64,000 bases of DNA from Pseudomonas sp. LP_7_YM (GCF_004364435.1 NZ_SOCT01000013.1:54789-118788), one strand, 5' to 3'. Shown: positions 29,401 to 37,116, counted from the first letter of the stretch. Program-made: numbers and translations. The notes: a model not told the origin generated them from the sequence alone.

Positions 29401-29426
29401 GCACCCACAGTCTTCGACTTTTGCAT
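26424..29426 (-). CDS. autotransporter serine protease (S8 subtilase passenger), paralogue
   Basis: 1000 residues with the same layout as its downstream neighbour: signal peptide (cleavage about AYA-DYI, residue 35), catalytic Asp84 (ALDSGFD), His127 (DTHGTHVTG) and Ser313 (SGTSMSAPHATG), a stalk with GGGLLSVNGSLVS-like and APGNSIGTLQVNGD motifs, and a C-terminal barrel ending SLNWQF. The barrel and stalk are very alike in the two proteins; the protease domains differ more. The 86-base gap suggests tandem duplication, possibly one transcript. Confidence 0.93.
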   Translation of the reverse strand: MQKSKTVGAARYFFKPAATSVLYALSFTVGCSAYADYIEQGKLGDAASWRSSEFQSDWGLGRIQADQAYAAGITGAGIKIGALDSGFDPSHPEASPSRYHAVTASGTYVDGSPFSVTGVINPNNDTHGTHVTGTMGAARDGVGMHGVAYNAQIYVANTNQSDSFLFGPNPDPRYFKAAYTALADAGVRAINNSWGSQPPDVTYATVDGVYAAYAQHYNRGTWLDEAANVSRTGVINVFSAGNSGYANASVRASLPYFEPDLEGHWLAVSGLDSANGQRYNQCGLSKYWCITMPGRLIDSTVPGGGYALKSGTSMSAPHATGALALVMERYPYMNNEQALQVLLTTATQLDGSITQAPNTSVGWGVANLERAMHGPGQLLGTFNANLGAGQSDVWSNGISDQALIQRQAEDQAEQAQWQQTLVSKGWQSGIASTASQQDQTDYAVGTARAAAAAQRQYQGSLIKSGAGRLILEGANTYRGDTLVDGGLLSVNGSLVSAVQVNAEGTLGGSGQIGGLTAHDGGIVAPGNSIGTLQVNGDVSFEPGSTYAVELSPVASDRIVATGKAIVSGANMTLALDQTPIALNAAPSQSVLGQQYNVLQAANGINGQFGEVTSGYAFLSGRLDYAANAVALNIVRSAAFSSVAQTPNQAAVATAAEQLGAGNAVYENLLLAQSAASARDSFQQLSGEIHPAIGTVLINDSRQVRDAVGERLGASVFGTGDEVSGQSNVWLKALGAWGKTDSRHDTAAYSSSIGGLLAGVDGKVADDTRLGVLAGYSDSSLSMGSGTHSRSSVDSYHLGAYLGHEIGALRVTLGGAYAWHRIDTQRDVQVNGASGREKTKHDAQSGQLFTEAAWRIQLQPATVEPFANLAYVHLDTDSFTEKGDAAALSSGSDTRDAVLSTLGVRALKTIAITERQKIDLSGSLGWQHNLSNTDSEQHLAFASGGSNFAIESSPLVRDAALVGAHASLALSKEARINLDYSGQLASREKSHGVGLSLNWQF

Positions 29427-29847
29427 CCCTGCACACCTGGCAAATGATTAGCTCTTGATTGAGCGATGCCAGAACATAATTCGCAGTTACATACTTGGCA
29501 ACTGATTTGTTTCAACCTTGTTACAAACACAAAAAATCGGCGCCACCCTTATTCGATTCATCGTAACTTTATTAACTCATTGAAATTATTCAATTTAGCT
29601 TCATTCATGGAAGATTTACACATCCGAAAGTAGTGGCTATTTAATTGCATAAAGTGGCACTAAGCCATGCCAATGTCAGCAATATGAAACATTGGCCCGC
29701 TAGCTCGCTGCTTCCCCTGAAGCGCCAAAATCGCAAACGCGAAATACCCGGTAATCATCGTTACTTATTGCAACTGGACAAGGTTTAGCCAAAGCCAAAC
29801 TTCGGTCTGTTTGAAGTGCGGTCCGCAAAAACGGTTCGCCTGATTCG
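29427..29847. other. AT-rich intergenic region upstream of the autotransporters
   Basis: No gene supported. Bases 29,500-29,700 are markedly AT-rich compared with the flanks and probably include the leftward autotransporter promoter. A reading frame at 29700-29927 on the minus strand is not protein-like. Confidence 0.5.
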
Positions 29848-29876
29848 GGAACCCGCGGCGCCTCAGCGACCACACA
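29848..29876 (+). promoter_or_regulatory. HrpL-type hrp box
   Basis: GGAACC (29848-29853), exactly 16 bases, then CCACACA (29870-29876). This meets the P. syringae hrp-box consensus GGAACC-N15/16-CCACNNA without mismatch. It is oriented toward the gene at 29981, about 105 bases upstream of its start. Confidence 0.88.
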
Positions 29877-29980
29877 CTGAAACTTCCCGAAAAGGGGGAG
29901 GCAGGAAACAGGCCGGGGTCGGTACATGGGTTAACGATCGACTGCGCCACTCAGACGAATTCCTTACAGGATGAGCAATC

Positions 29981-30469
29981 ATGAAACTTCCAGGCATCTC
30001 AGGCGCAGGCATCACGGGCGGCGCAGGCCACGCGGACAGCGAAATCGCTCACAAAAAACCAACTGCCTTGCCATCGGGCATCGCCAGCAGCCTGGTCAAT
30101 TTCGGCGGCCAGCCGGGTACCGATCTGTCCTCTTTGCTGGGTAAAAAATCGACCGAAGAAGGCTCGGGCGAGAAAAAAGGTGGTCTGGCGGGTATCGCCT
30201 CCAAGCTAGGCGACGCAACGGCATTGATTCCCGGTTTGAGCAATGCGCTCAAGGGCGCCGGGAACTCTGATGGCAGCATTGGCGGCATGTTGAGCGGGGC
30301 CGTTTCAGGCAGTCTTGAAACCGCTGAAAACAGTGTCAAAGGCATCGCTAAAGGTGTCATGCAGGGCGAAGTGAACCCGGCACTGATGGCGAAAAACGCA
30401 CTTGCAGAAAACTATCAGAAGAATGAGCAGACGCCAGAAGCGGCGAAAGCATTGGCCGGTATGGTCTGA
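29981..30469 (+). CDS. HrpL-regulated glycine-rich protein, candidate type III secretion substrate
   Basis: 162 residues, no cysteine or tryptophan, about 18 percent glycine by my count, rich in Ala, Ser and Lys. The N-terminus MKLPGISGAGIT has an aliphatic residue at position 3 and no acidic residue in the first 12, as in P. syringae type III substrates. Two similar segments occur (SGIASSLVNFG and AGIASKLGDAT). A perfect hrp box lies upstream and AGGATGAG precedes the ATG. Composition recalls harpins or small helper proteins. I recognise no named family; effector status is inference from promoter and composition. Confidence 0.75.
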   Translation: MKLPGISGAGITGGAGHADSEIAHKKPTALPSGIASSLVNFGGQPGTDLSSLLGKKSTEEGSGEKKGGLAGIASKLGDATALIPGLSNALKGAGNSDGSIGGMLSGAVSGSLETAENSVKGIAKGVMQGEVNPALMAKNALAENYQKNEQTPEAAKALAGMV

Positions 30470-30556
30470 ATCAGCTGCAGTCGCCCTGCCCTCGCTTGGT
30501 GTAACTGAGTCGAGCGATGGACGGGCAGATTCCGCTTACGCCTCAACCACCTTCTC

Positions 30557-31414
30557 CTACACCTCAATATCCTGCAGGCCGAGCAACCGCTGGGCATTGC
30601 CCGTCAGATGTCCAGCACGCCAAACGAAATACAGGTCCGAACGTCCCGCGGCTCCAAGCGAATGCACCCGCACCGCCGCCCGACCTGGCAGTGTCTGCAG
30701 CATCGCTCGCGGCACCCAGGCAGCTCCCGCGCCTGCGGTCACGCACGCAAGCATGGTGTGGTAGGACTCCATCTCGATCATCTGCAAGTGCTCCCCTCCG
30801 GACGCCTGCAACCAACGATCCAGACGCAGCCGGAACGAGCAGTTCTGGCGAAAGCCATAAATCTCCCGACAGCGCAGGTCACTGGCAGCGTGCACCGGCC
30901 CATGGGCCTGCTCGGTGATCAACACCAGATGGTCGGAGAAGGCATAACGGCTGTCCAGGGCCGGAGACTGCACCGGGCCGTCGGTCAGGGCGATATCCAG
31001 CAACCCCTCAGCAACCTGCCCCATCAATACCTCCGAGACGTCGCTGCGAATATCCATGCTCACTTGTGGGTGGCGCTGGCGAAAGCGCCCCACGAGCTGC
31101 GGCATGAACGCCACCAGGCCTACGTCCAGCGCGCCCAGCGTCAAATGACCTCCCACCTGTTCCTCGCGGATCAGCGCCTTGGCGCCGTCGCTCAGTTCGA
31201 TAATTTGCTGCGCCCGCGCCAATAACGCACGCCCGAATGGAGAGAGGGTCAGGCGCTGCTTTTCGCGCACGAACAGCTTGCAGTCCAGGTCTTCCTCCAG
31301 TTGCTGGATGCGCAAGGTCACGCCGGACGGCACCCGGTGCAATTCCTTGGCCGCTGCCGTAACGGAACCGGTTCGGGCCACGGCGCAAAACGCGCGCAGT
31401 TGAGCAAGCTGCAT
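30557..31414 (-). CDS. LysR family transcriptional regulator
   Basis: 285 residues. The N-terminal winged helix-turn-helix (MQLAQLRAFCAVARTGSVTA, LHRVPSGVTLRIQQLEEDL) is followed by a periplasmic-binding-like effector domain. Start ATG 31414; the frame upstream adds a non-conserved leader. It is divergent from the aldehyde dehydrogenase at 31516 with a 101-base gap, which is the usual placement for a regulator of that gene. Confidence 0.9.
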   Translation of the reverse strand: MQLAQLRAFCAVARTGSVTAAAKELHRVPSGVTLRIQQLEEDLDCKLFVREKQRLTLSPFGRALLARAQQIIELSDGAKALIREEQVGGHLTLGALDVGLVAFMPQLVGRFRQRHPQVSMDIRSDVSEVLMGQVAEGLLDIALTDGPVQSPALDSRYAFSDHLVLITEQAHGPVHAASDLRCREIYGFRQNCSFRLRLDRWLQASGGEHLQMIEMESYHTMLACVTAGAGAAWVPRAMLQTLPGRAAVRVHSLGAAGRSDLYFVWRAGHLTGNAQRLLGLQDIEV

Positions 31415-31515
31415 GACTTGTTCTCTTTTTCGAAAAAGGTGACTCAATATATTTCAATTTCAACAACGGCTACAAAACCTTAGGGTGGTGCTCACTGATA
31501 CCGAGGAAGACATTC

Positions 31516-32985
31516 ATGTACAACGATCTGATTCAGGCCCTGCTGCCACGCGAACCGGCCCAATTCATCGGCGGGCAATGGCAAACCGGCCGCGAAACCC
31601 GCGAGGTGTTCAACCCTGCCACGGAGGCGTCCATTGGAGTCGTCGCCGATGGCGATGAACACACTGCCGAACACGCCATCGAGCATGCCACAAAGGCGCA
31701 AAAAGCCTGGGCCCGGCTGGGTCTTGCGGCACGGGCTGAACACTTGCAGCGGCTGTTCGAGCAGGTACAGGAAAACAGCGAAGCGCTGGCTCGCCTGCTG
31801 GTCACCGAACAGGGTAAACCCATCAAAGAGGCCCGAGCCGAAGTAGGCATGGCACTGACCATGCTGCGCTACCATGCGGGCCTGGGCTTTCGTCAGACCG
31901 GCCAGGTCATGGCCTCCGGCACTCCGGGGCGCACCATCAGCATCCGTGAAGAACCCTACGGTGTTGTGGCCGCAATCATTCCCTGGAATTTCCCGTTGGC
32001 GATGTTCCTGCGCAAGGTCGCGCCCGCCATCGTTGCCGGCAACTGCATCGTGGTCAAACCCAGCGAAAACACGCCGTTTTCGTCACTGGCCATGGCCACG
32101 CTATGTCAGCGAGCGGGCATCCCCGCCGGTGTCGTGAACGTGGTAACCGGGCCGGGTAAATCCCTGGGCGATGCACTGGTGCGCCACCCTGGTACTCACC
32201 TGGTGACCATGACCGGCTCGACCCGCGCAGGTACCCAGATCCTCCATGCCGCCGCCGACAGCATTGTGCCGGTGTCGCTGGAGTTGGGCGGCAAAGCGCC
32301 TTTCATCGTCATGGCCGATGCCGATATCGAGCGTGCGGCCAAGGACGCGGTGGCATCGCGCATGACCAACTGCGGTCAAGTATGCATCGCCAACGAACGC
32401 ACTTACGTGCATGCGTCGATTCATGATCGCTTTGTCGAAGCGGTGGTGCGTGAGGTCAATCAGTTGAAACTGGGCGATCCGCACGACGAGAGCACCGACA
32501 TCGGCCCCAAGGTCAGCGCGGCCGAGCGCGACAGCGTGAACACCCACCTCAAACGCGCCCTGGAACAAGGCGCACAGATTGCCGCCGGGGGTCCGCAGAC
32601 CTTGCCCGCCGCTTTGAACAAAGGTTATTGGGTGGCCCCGACCGTGCTGACGGGCGTGAGCGCGGACGCCGACATTCTCTGTGACGAGGTATTCGGACCC
32701 ATCCTGCCAATCGTTGCGTTCGATAACGAGCAGCAAGTCATCGATTGGGCCAATGCCAGCCACTATGGTTTAAGCGCCTATGTCTACACTCAGGACCTGG
32801 GCACGAGCATGCGCCTGGTGGACGCATTGGAAAGTGGTGAGGTCTACGTCAATCGCATTGGCCCGGAGGAAATCAACGGTTTCCATGCCGGCTGGAAACG
32901 CTCCGGACTGGGCGGCGATGATGGTGAGCAAGGCTATCGCACCTATGTGCGAACCAAAGTGACCTATCTGGACTACAACCAGTAA
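31516..32985 (+). CDS. NAD(P)-dependent aldehyde dehydrogenase (AldA/lactaldehyde-type)
   Basis: 489 residues. Motifs: IIPWNFPLAMFLRKVAPA, MTGSTRAGTQILHAA, catalytic Glu in LELGGKAPF, catalytic Cys in NCGQVCIANERTYV, and EVFGPILP. The ending GGDDGEQGYRTYVRTKVTY resembles AldA (lactaldehyde/glycolaldehyde dehydrogenase). It oxidises an aldehyde to the acid in the cytoplasm. The divergent LysR gene probably controls it. Substrate uncertain. Confidence 0.9.
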   Translation: MYNDLIQALLPREPAQFIGGQWQTGRETREVFNPATEASIGVVADGDEHTAEHAIEHATKAQKAWARLGLAARAEHLQRLFEQVQENSEALARLLVTEQGKPIKEARAEVGMALTMLRYHAGLGFRQTGQVMASGTPGRTISIREEPYGVVAAIIPWNFPLAMFLRKVAPAIVAGNCIVVKPSENTPFSSLAMATLCQRAGIPAGVVNVVTGPGKSLGDALVRHPGTHLVTMTGSTRAGTQILHAAADSIVPVSLELGGKAPFIVMADADIERAAKDAVASRMTNCGQVCIANERTYVHASIHDRFVEAVVREVNQLKLGDPHDESTDIGPKVSAAERDSVNTHLKRALEQGAQIAAGGPQTLPAALNKGYWVAPTVLTGVSADADILCDEVFGPILPIVAFDNEQQVIDWANASHYGLSAYVYTQDLGTSMRLVDALESGEVYVNRIGPEEINGFHAGWKRSGLGGDDGEQGYRTYVRTKVTYLDYNQ

Positions 32986-33001
32986 GTGGTTGGCCCGAGG
33001 C

Positions 33002-33026
33002 AGCCTGATACCTTGCGTATCAGGCT
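33002..33026 (+). terminator. hairpin after the aldehyde dehydrogenase gene
   Basis: A perfect ten-base-pair stem (AGCCTGATAC / GTATCAGGCT) with loop CTTGC, 17 bases past the stop codon. There is no strong T-run. Confidence 0.6.
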
Positions 33027-33130
33027 GGCGAACGTATCGTCGGGCGCCTGCGCCTTCTGGCGAAGTGCGAGGGATCTGCGCCTGTTTCGAGCCTATGCGG
33101 GCAAGGAAGACGCAGCATCCTGAGCGATGA

Positions 33131-33400
33131 TTAGTAAGCCACTGACCAGGTAACGGCGTAGGTACGCCCACGCCCCTGATAGTCATACAGGTACTCCGGG
33201 CCATAGGTCGGTGAAATAGAAAAGCGCCGCCCGCTACCCCCACACCGTGCTGTACTGCTTGTGCAGCAGGTTTTGAATCCCCAGACTGAGCGAACCGAAG
33301 CCGACGCCCTGTGTACCCATCAAGTCAAAGGTTGTGTAGCCGGTGATTGGCTTGATCTGCTCTTTGAGATCAACGATGTGAGTGACGTAAGCGCCTTTAA
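33131..33400 (-). pseudogene. TonB-dependent siderophore receptor, C-terminal remnant
   Basis: Minus-strand translation gives IKPITGYTTFDLMG, then LSLGIQNLLHKQYSTVWG followed by an in-frame TAG. After a frame change the receptor barrel end continues: YGPEYLYDYQGRGRTYAV and a terminal TWSVAY with stop at 33131. This is the last part of a TonB-dependent outer-membrane receptor of the ferric-siderophore type. All upstream domains are lost; the remnant joins an IS66 fragment near 33400. Confidence 0.75.
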
Positions 33401-33491
33401 CTTCCTGCTCCCGTGCACGCGCCATAGCTCTCAAGCAACATTTGTTTGAGAAGTAGGGGTCGTCGGGGAGGTTTTCGGGCACTGGTCGCAT
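33400..33491 (-). pseudogene. IS66 transposase (TnpC) 5' remnant
   Basis: After ATG 33491 the frame reads ENLPDDPYF, then with local frame changes the equivalent of LKQMLL and RAMARAREQEV, the usual beginning of IS66 TnpC. Only about 30 codons remain before the sequence passes into the TonB-receptor remnant. It lies directly downstream of the tnpB remnant, as in intact IS66 elements. Confidence 0.65.
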
Positions 33492-33508
33492 GCCCTGGAT
33501 TATACCCG

Positions 33509-33866
33509 TCAAACCACAAATCTTGGAGTCAAAACCTTGTGCGGACGGTTTCTGCAGAGATCAAATCCATCAGGCAACCAATTCAATTCTTCGACGGTCA
33601 GCACAATGGCTTCGTCGGCCTCATCAGGTGAGGTTGAAACGCTCGGATTCGCGGCGCTTGAGCCAAAGACAAAAGCCGTTGCGCTCCCAGTAAAGGATTT
33701 GCACTCGATTACGGTGGCGATTCAGAAAAACAAAAAGCACGGGATCGAACACGGCAACTTTAATATTTAACTCGACCAGCGCGGCCAAGCCATCAATGGA
33801 TTTTCGAAAATCCACAGGTTTTGGGTAGAGGTAAACTTTTTCGACTTTGGCGTCAGGTCGCATCAT
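33509..33866 (-). pseudogene. IS66 family TnpB, frameshifted
   Basis: MMRPDAKVEKVYLYPKPVDF, RKSIDGLAALVEL and ILYWERNGFCLWLKR are classic IS66 Orf2/TnpB motifs. After FNLT an extra base breaks the frame; the rest (DEADEAIVLTVEELNWLPDG, RPHKVLTPR) is readable in another frame to a stop at 33509. No tnpA was recognised upstream. Confidence 0.85.
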
Positions 33867-34106
33867 GGTGCTGGCTCCAGATGGAAATCGGGAGCACAGC
33901 ATCAGACATTAGCTATTGCCTTGGAATGTGGGGTTCGTGAAGCGGATACGTTTCAGCGAATCTCCACAGACCGCTCTGGATATTCCGCTCGCAAGCTCAA
34001 CTCCGGGGACCAAGACTGGAAAGTCTCGATTTTGGAAAGGAGTGGGCCGACATTTTCGGACATTCTGCGTCCTGAGTGTGCATCCCAACACCTCACTGTT
34101 GCTTAC
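33867..34106. other. unassigned sequence between IS66 remnant and HEPN gene
   Basis: No gene supported. A minus-strand frame at 33909-34091 has no ribosome site or recognisable family and is likely non-coding debris of a mobile element. Confidence 0.4.
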
Positions 34107-34711
34107 TTACGGTACAGACAGTACAACGTTATCGTGGATTCCCTCCACGACACGTCCGATGAATAGGCGAATGTCAGCAACATCTGATTGCGTGATCGGC
34201 CATCTTTGACCCGGATAGGTTGGCGACATATCAGCTTCATGAGCAATCTTATTGCGCCTATCCACAATCAATCGAAGCCTCTCCTTAACGTCCCTATCTG
34301 CAATCTGATTCCCAACAACCTCCCATAGTTTTATATCGGAAAAGAGCCTAATTGCATCAGCGATCTTGTCCGGCTGTTGAAACGAGAGAAAACTGTGCCT
34401 CTCTCGTACGTCAGCCTCAAACCAATCAAATGTCGTTGACTGAATACCCCCAAGCATTGCCCCGACTGAGACGCGATACTTTTCGAAGGCAGATGTTGAA
34501 GGGCGATGGCTTTGATGACTTCTATCATGCCCGCGACGGTAAGCTCATGGATGTAAAAGTCCAGTGCACTTACAGCAAGTACCACCTGAGCTCTCAGTAA
34601 GTCACTCGAATCTATTGCTGACGTCGTTAGCGATTGTAGAGCACTATAAAGCCCACCTAGGTGCTCTACTCGTACCAAACTCTCGCGGGCGGCCTCAAGG
34701 GCTTTCTGCAT
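34107..34711 (-). pseudogene. RiboL-PSP-HEPN domain protein, frameshifted
   Basis: Two overlapping minus-strand frames make one protein. The first part (MQKALEAARESLVRVEHLGG, VVLAVSALDFYIHELTVAGM) runs from 34711; the second (AFEKYRVSVGAML, FQQPDKIADAIRL, LRLIVDRRNKIAHEADMSP) ends at 34107. A one-base shift lies about 34,480-34,520, between EVIKAIA and STSAFEK. The HEPN signature R-x4-H is present as RNKIAH. HEPN proteins of this group are predicted RNases. The start lies 17 bases inside the ParA-like gene, so they form an operon. The break may be real or a sequencing error. Confidence 0.75.
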
Positions 34712-35753
34712 ATTCAGTCAGCGAGATAATTTTATCAGCTGCCTCCGAAAAAAGAGTACCAAACTTCAACATAGATTTCTTTGTCCGCTCAAGCACAATG
34801 CCCGTCTGCTCTAACTGCTCATCGCTTAACGCGTAAACCGGCACCTTATGCTTCTGGGATAGCGCGATAAGGCCATTGAAATCGGACATTTGGAGTAGTG
34901 GCTCTCCCGGCTGCACGCCTATGGAGGTGTAAGCTTCTGCGTCCATCAGCATCCCACAAGCATCAAGCGCCGGCACGAGCTTAGTCTTAACACCCGTCTC
35001 GATCTCGTCGATCCATTTTTGGAAAGCAGCGGAGGCAGTAACTCCCTCCCTGACCCTGTACTTCTGAATCACTGTCCCGAGAAATTTCGACTCGATTATC
35101 GGAAATGGGTAAGTAGCTTTTTGCAGAACGTTAGTTGAGTGAGCTTGATTTGCCCACGCCTTCCACTTCGGAAGCACGTTAGACAATGAGTCTGTGGCCA
35201 TTACAGAGAAGTAGTCAGGACTCATGGGGACTAGGAAAAAATCGCTAGTCATCAAAAGATTCTGATTGATAGGGCCAAGACTTGGACTCATATCTACGAT
35301 AATGTAGTCGCAGTCGTATTGCTTAGCGGTCAACTGAAAAAGATGATGAAAGGATCCGGGGAGATTCTGAAGCGTCACTAACGAGCCGGATAGTTCCTGA
35401 GCAATACCCAAGGTGACTTCATACTCTGCAAGCCCTATATGACCAGGAATTAGATGCAAATTAGGTTGACCTACAATTGCCTCGCACTTAACAGGAGTAA
35501 TTGGAGCAGGGCGAGATTCAAAAGCTGGCGCTAGACCATCACGAATATTCCTCACTTCATCGGAAGTGTATATCTCCGCAAAATCATCGCCCCCTTTAAA
35601 ACCTAGAACCATTCCAGTTAGATTGCACTGCGGATCACAGTCAGCGAGCAAGACCTTCTTACCCTTCTGAGCTAGCATCCAGCCCAGATTGAATGCGGTA
35701 GTTGTCTTACTTACCCCGCCTTTGTGGTTGAACAGGGAGATTTGAATAGCCAA
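34695..35753 (-). CDS. ParA-like ATPase
   Basis: 352 residues. Start TTG 35753 with AAGGAG upstream. The N-terminal deviant Walker A motif reads NHKGGVSKTTTAFNLG, with Ser replacing the usual Gly, followed by LLADCDPQCNLTG and IIVDMSPSLGPINQNLL (Walker B region). The C-terminal 130 residues carry no recognised domain. No parB or partition site is visible. It is translationally linked to a HEPN RNase-like gene, so a plasmid-partition role is less likely than a defence or toxin-related role. Base composition is AT-rich against the flanks, suggesting acquisition. Confidence 0.8.
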   Translation of the reverse strand: MAIQISLFNHKGGVSKTTTAFNLGWMLAQKGKKVLLADCDPQCNLTGMVLGFKGGDDFAEIYTSDEVRNIRDGLAPAFESRPAPITPVKCEAIVGQPNLHLIPGHIGLAEYEVTLGIAQELSGSLVTLQNLPGSFHHLFQLTAKQYDCDYIIVDMSPSLGPINQNLLMTSDFFLVPMSPDYFSVMATDSLSNVLPKWKAWANQAHSTNVLQKATYPFPIIESKFLGTVIQKYRVREGVTASAAFQKWIDEIETGVKTKLVPALDACGMLMDAEAYTSIGVQPGEPLLQMSDFNGLIALSQKHKVPVYALSDEQLEQTGIVLERTKKSMLKFGTLFSEAADKIISLTEYAESP

Positions 35754-35908
35754 TGAATGTCGCTCCTTGCGTGCTTGGAAGATTGGACCTCCACGATGCT
35801 CGTCGAAATGTCGAGATCTAATGGAGATCAGCCTAGCCACGCTATCAAAGCGCCATCGCCGCGTCTACCGAAATACCGCCCCTGAAGATACGTACAATCC
35901 AGAAACGA

Positions 35909-35945
35909 AAAAGCCCCGCAGACGCTTGCCTGCGGGGCTTTATTT
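35909..35945 (-). terminator. rho-independent terminator of the original tRNA-Ser gene
   Basis: On the minus strand AAAGCCCCGCAG and CTGCGGGGCTTTTT form a strong GC-rich hairpin followed by T's. It begins five bases after the tRNA CCA end. Confidence 0.9.
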
Positions 35946-35949
35946 ATAA

Positions 35950-36022
35950 TGGCGGAGAGATAGGGATTTGAACCCTAGGTACTGTCGCCAGTACAACGGA
36001 TTTCGAATCCGTTTTCGACCGC
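35950..36022 (-). other. tRNA-Ser(CGA) 3' fragment, probable prophage attachment site
   Basis: The minus strand reads, from the D-loop (CGGTCGAAA) through the anticodon arm (GGATTCGAAATCC, anticodon CGA), the variable arm (TACTGGCGACAGTA) and the T-arm (AGGGTTCAAATCCCT), to the acceptor end and CCA. The 5' acceptor strand and most of the D-arm are missing. A displaced 3' half with the native terminator is what integration into a tRNA gene leaves at the far end of the element. Confidence 0.85.
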
Positions 36023-36449
36023 ATTTAATATTGGGCAAAATCCATAAATCCCTTTAGAAACAGCGCTTTCAGCTAAGCATGACACAGCATGGTTCCACAC
36101 GATTCGGGGGATTCATTCCCCCAAAATTCCCCCACGTTTCTTTCGCACGGAAAGACGCCATGCGACTCGGGCACAGCGGGCCCTGGCGATAGCTACACCC
36201 CACTGATGCAGCAGTAGTAGAAAAGACGGCTCGCAAATCACGCCGGGCAAAGCGTCCAGCGATTCAGCGTCTAAAATGAAAAGTCGATTTAGGTGGGCTG
36301 GACGCCTTTAAAACTGAGATAGGCCGAGAAAGTATTAGACACCCATCCGAGGCGCTCTGCCCCTTCCCACCCGGCGTTCTGTCGACCTTATCACCATCCC
36401 CCCCCCTGCAGTTCGTCAGCCAAGCTGGCGTTCCTTGTCTAAGCTCGAT
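36023..36449. other. left end of prophage, no gene
   Basis: About 430 bases without a supported gene. It contains a small hairpin (GGGGGA TTCA TTCCCC near 36105-36122). No recognisable integrase remnant. Confidence 0.4.
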
Positions 36450-36469
36450 TACTGTATATTAAAACAGTA
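36450..36469 (+). promoter_or_regulatory. LexA (SOS) box
   Basis: TACTGTATATTAAAACAGTA: a full palindromic match to the CTG-N10-CAG LexA operator with flanking TA. It ends 15 bases before the ATG of the gene at 36485, so LexA would block its transcription until DNA damage. Confidence 0.9.
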
Positions 36470-36484
36470 TTTGAGTGGTGCCCC

Positions 36485-36841
36485 ATGCTCTCCACAGAAC
36501 ACGTCGAATGGCCCGACGAATTCACCCGCGAAGAAATGCTTGAGCAGCAGTCGCGCCTGCTAATTCAGGAATGCCACATGCTGCAGAAGGACCTGAGCCG
36601 CTACCGCCAGAACCAGGCAAAGCTGATCGACATGCATAACGAGGTCACGCTCGAGCGGGATAAGCTACGCATTGCTCTCAAAGAGACTGAGGCGAGGCTA
36701 TCTGACTGCCTTCGGGAAAACGCTTCTATGGGCAACCGCATAGGTGGACTGGAAAACTCCCGCCAACAGCTTGAGGACCTCCATGAAGCTCTGCGCATTG
36801 AGGCTATGAAAAAACAGCGGTCAACCTTGGGGCGTTCTTGA
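36485..36841 (+). CDS. SOS-controlled coiled-coil protein
   Basis: 118 residues, almost entirely predicted helix with heptad-like spacing from about residue 30 to 105 (ECHMLQKDLSRYRQNQAKL, ERDKLRIALKETEARLSDC). The N-terminus is acidic (EHVEWPDEFTREEML). No catalytic motif. A perfect LexA box overlaps its promoter. Its place at the prophage end and damage control suggest an induction-linked accessory role; no family was recognised. Confidence 0.75.
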   Translation: MLSTEHVEWPDEFTREEMLEQQSRLLIQECHMLQKDLSRYRQNQAKLIDMHNEVTLERDKLRIALKETEARLSDCLRENASMGNRIGGLENSRQQLEDLHEALRIEAMKKQRSTLGRS

Positions 36842-37116
36842 GAGGAAAATGGCTTGTAAACGACGGGCCCTTTTCTATTTCGATTTCACAATCCAGAGCT
36901 GATCAAGCCTGGTGGTGAAGCTCCAAAAAACTGAGCGCATTGATCGACCATATCTACGATTGCTGCATCAACATGGTTGATCGAACCTCGACTCCCTACG
37001 AATAAAGGCCGGATCGTGCGTGTCTGCAGGTAGATGCCGGCAGTGGATAATAATGCAGTCGGTCCTGCAGAGCTATCATGGGCCGGTGACAATAGCTTTA
37101 AGGCGACGGAGACTCA

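Noticed and set aside
34695..35753. Plasmid partition system
   Set aside because: No ParB gene or centromere-like repeats are present and the partner gene is a HEPN protein.
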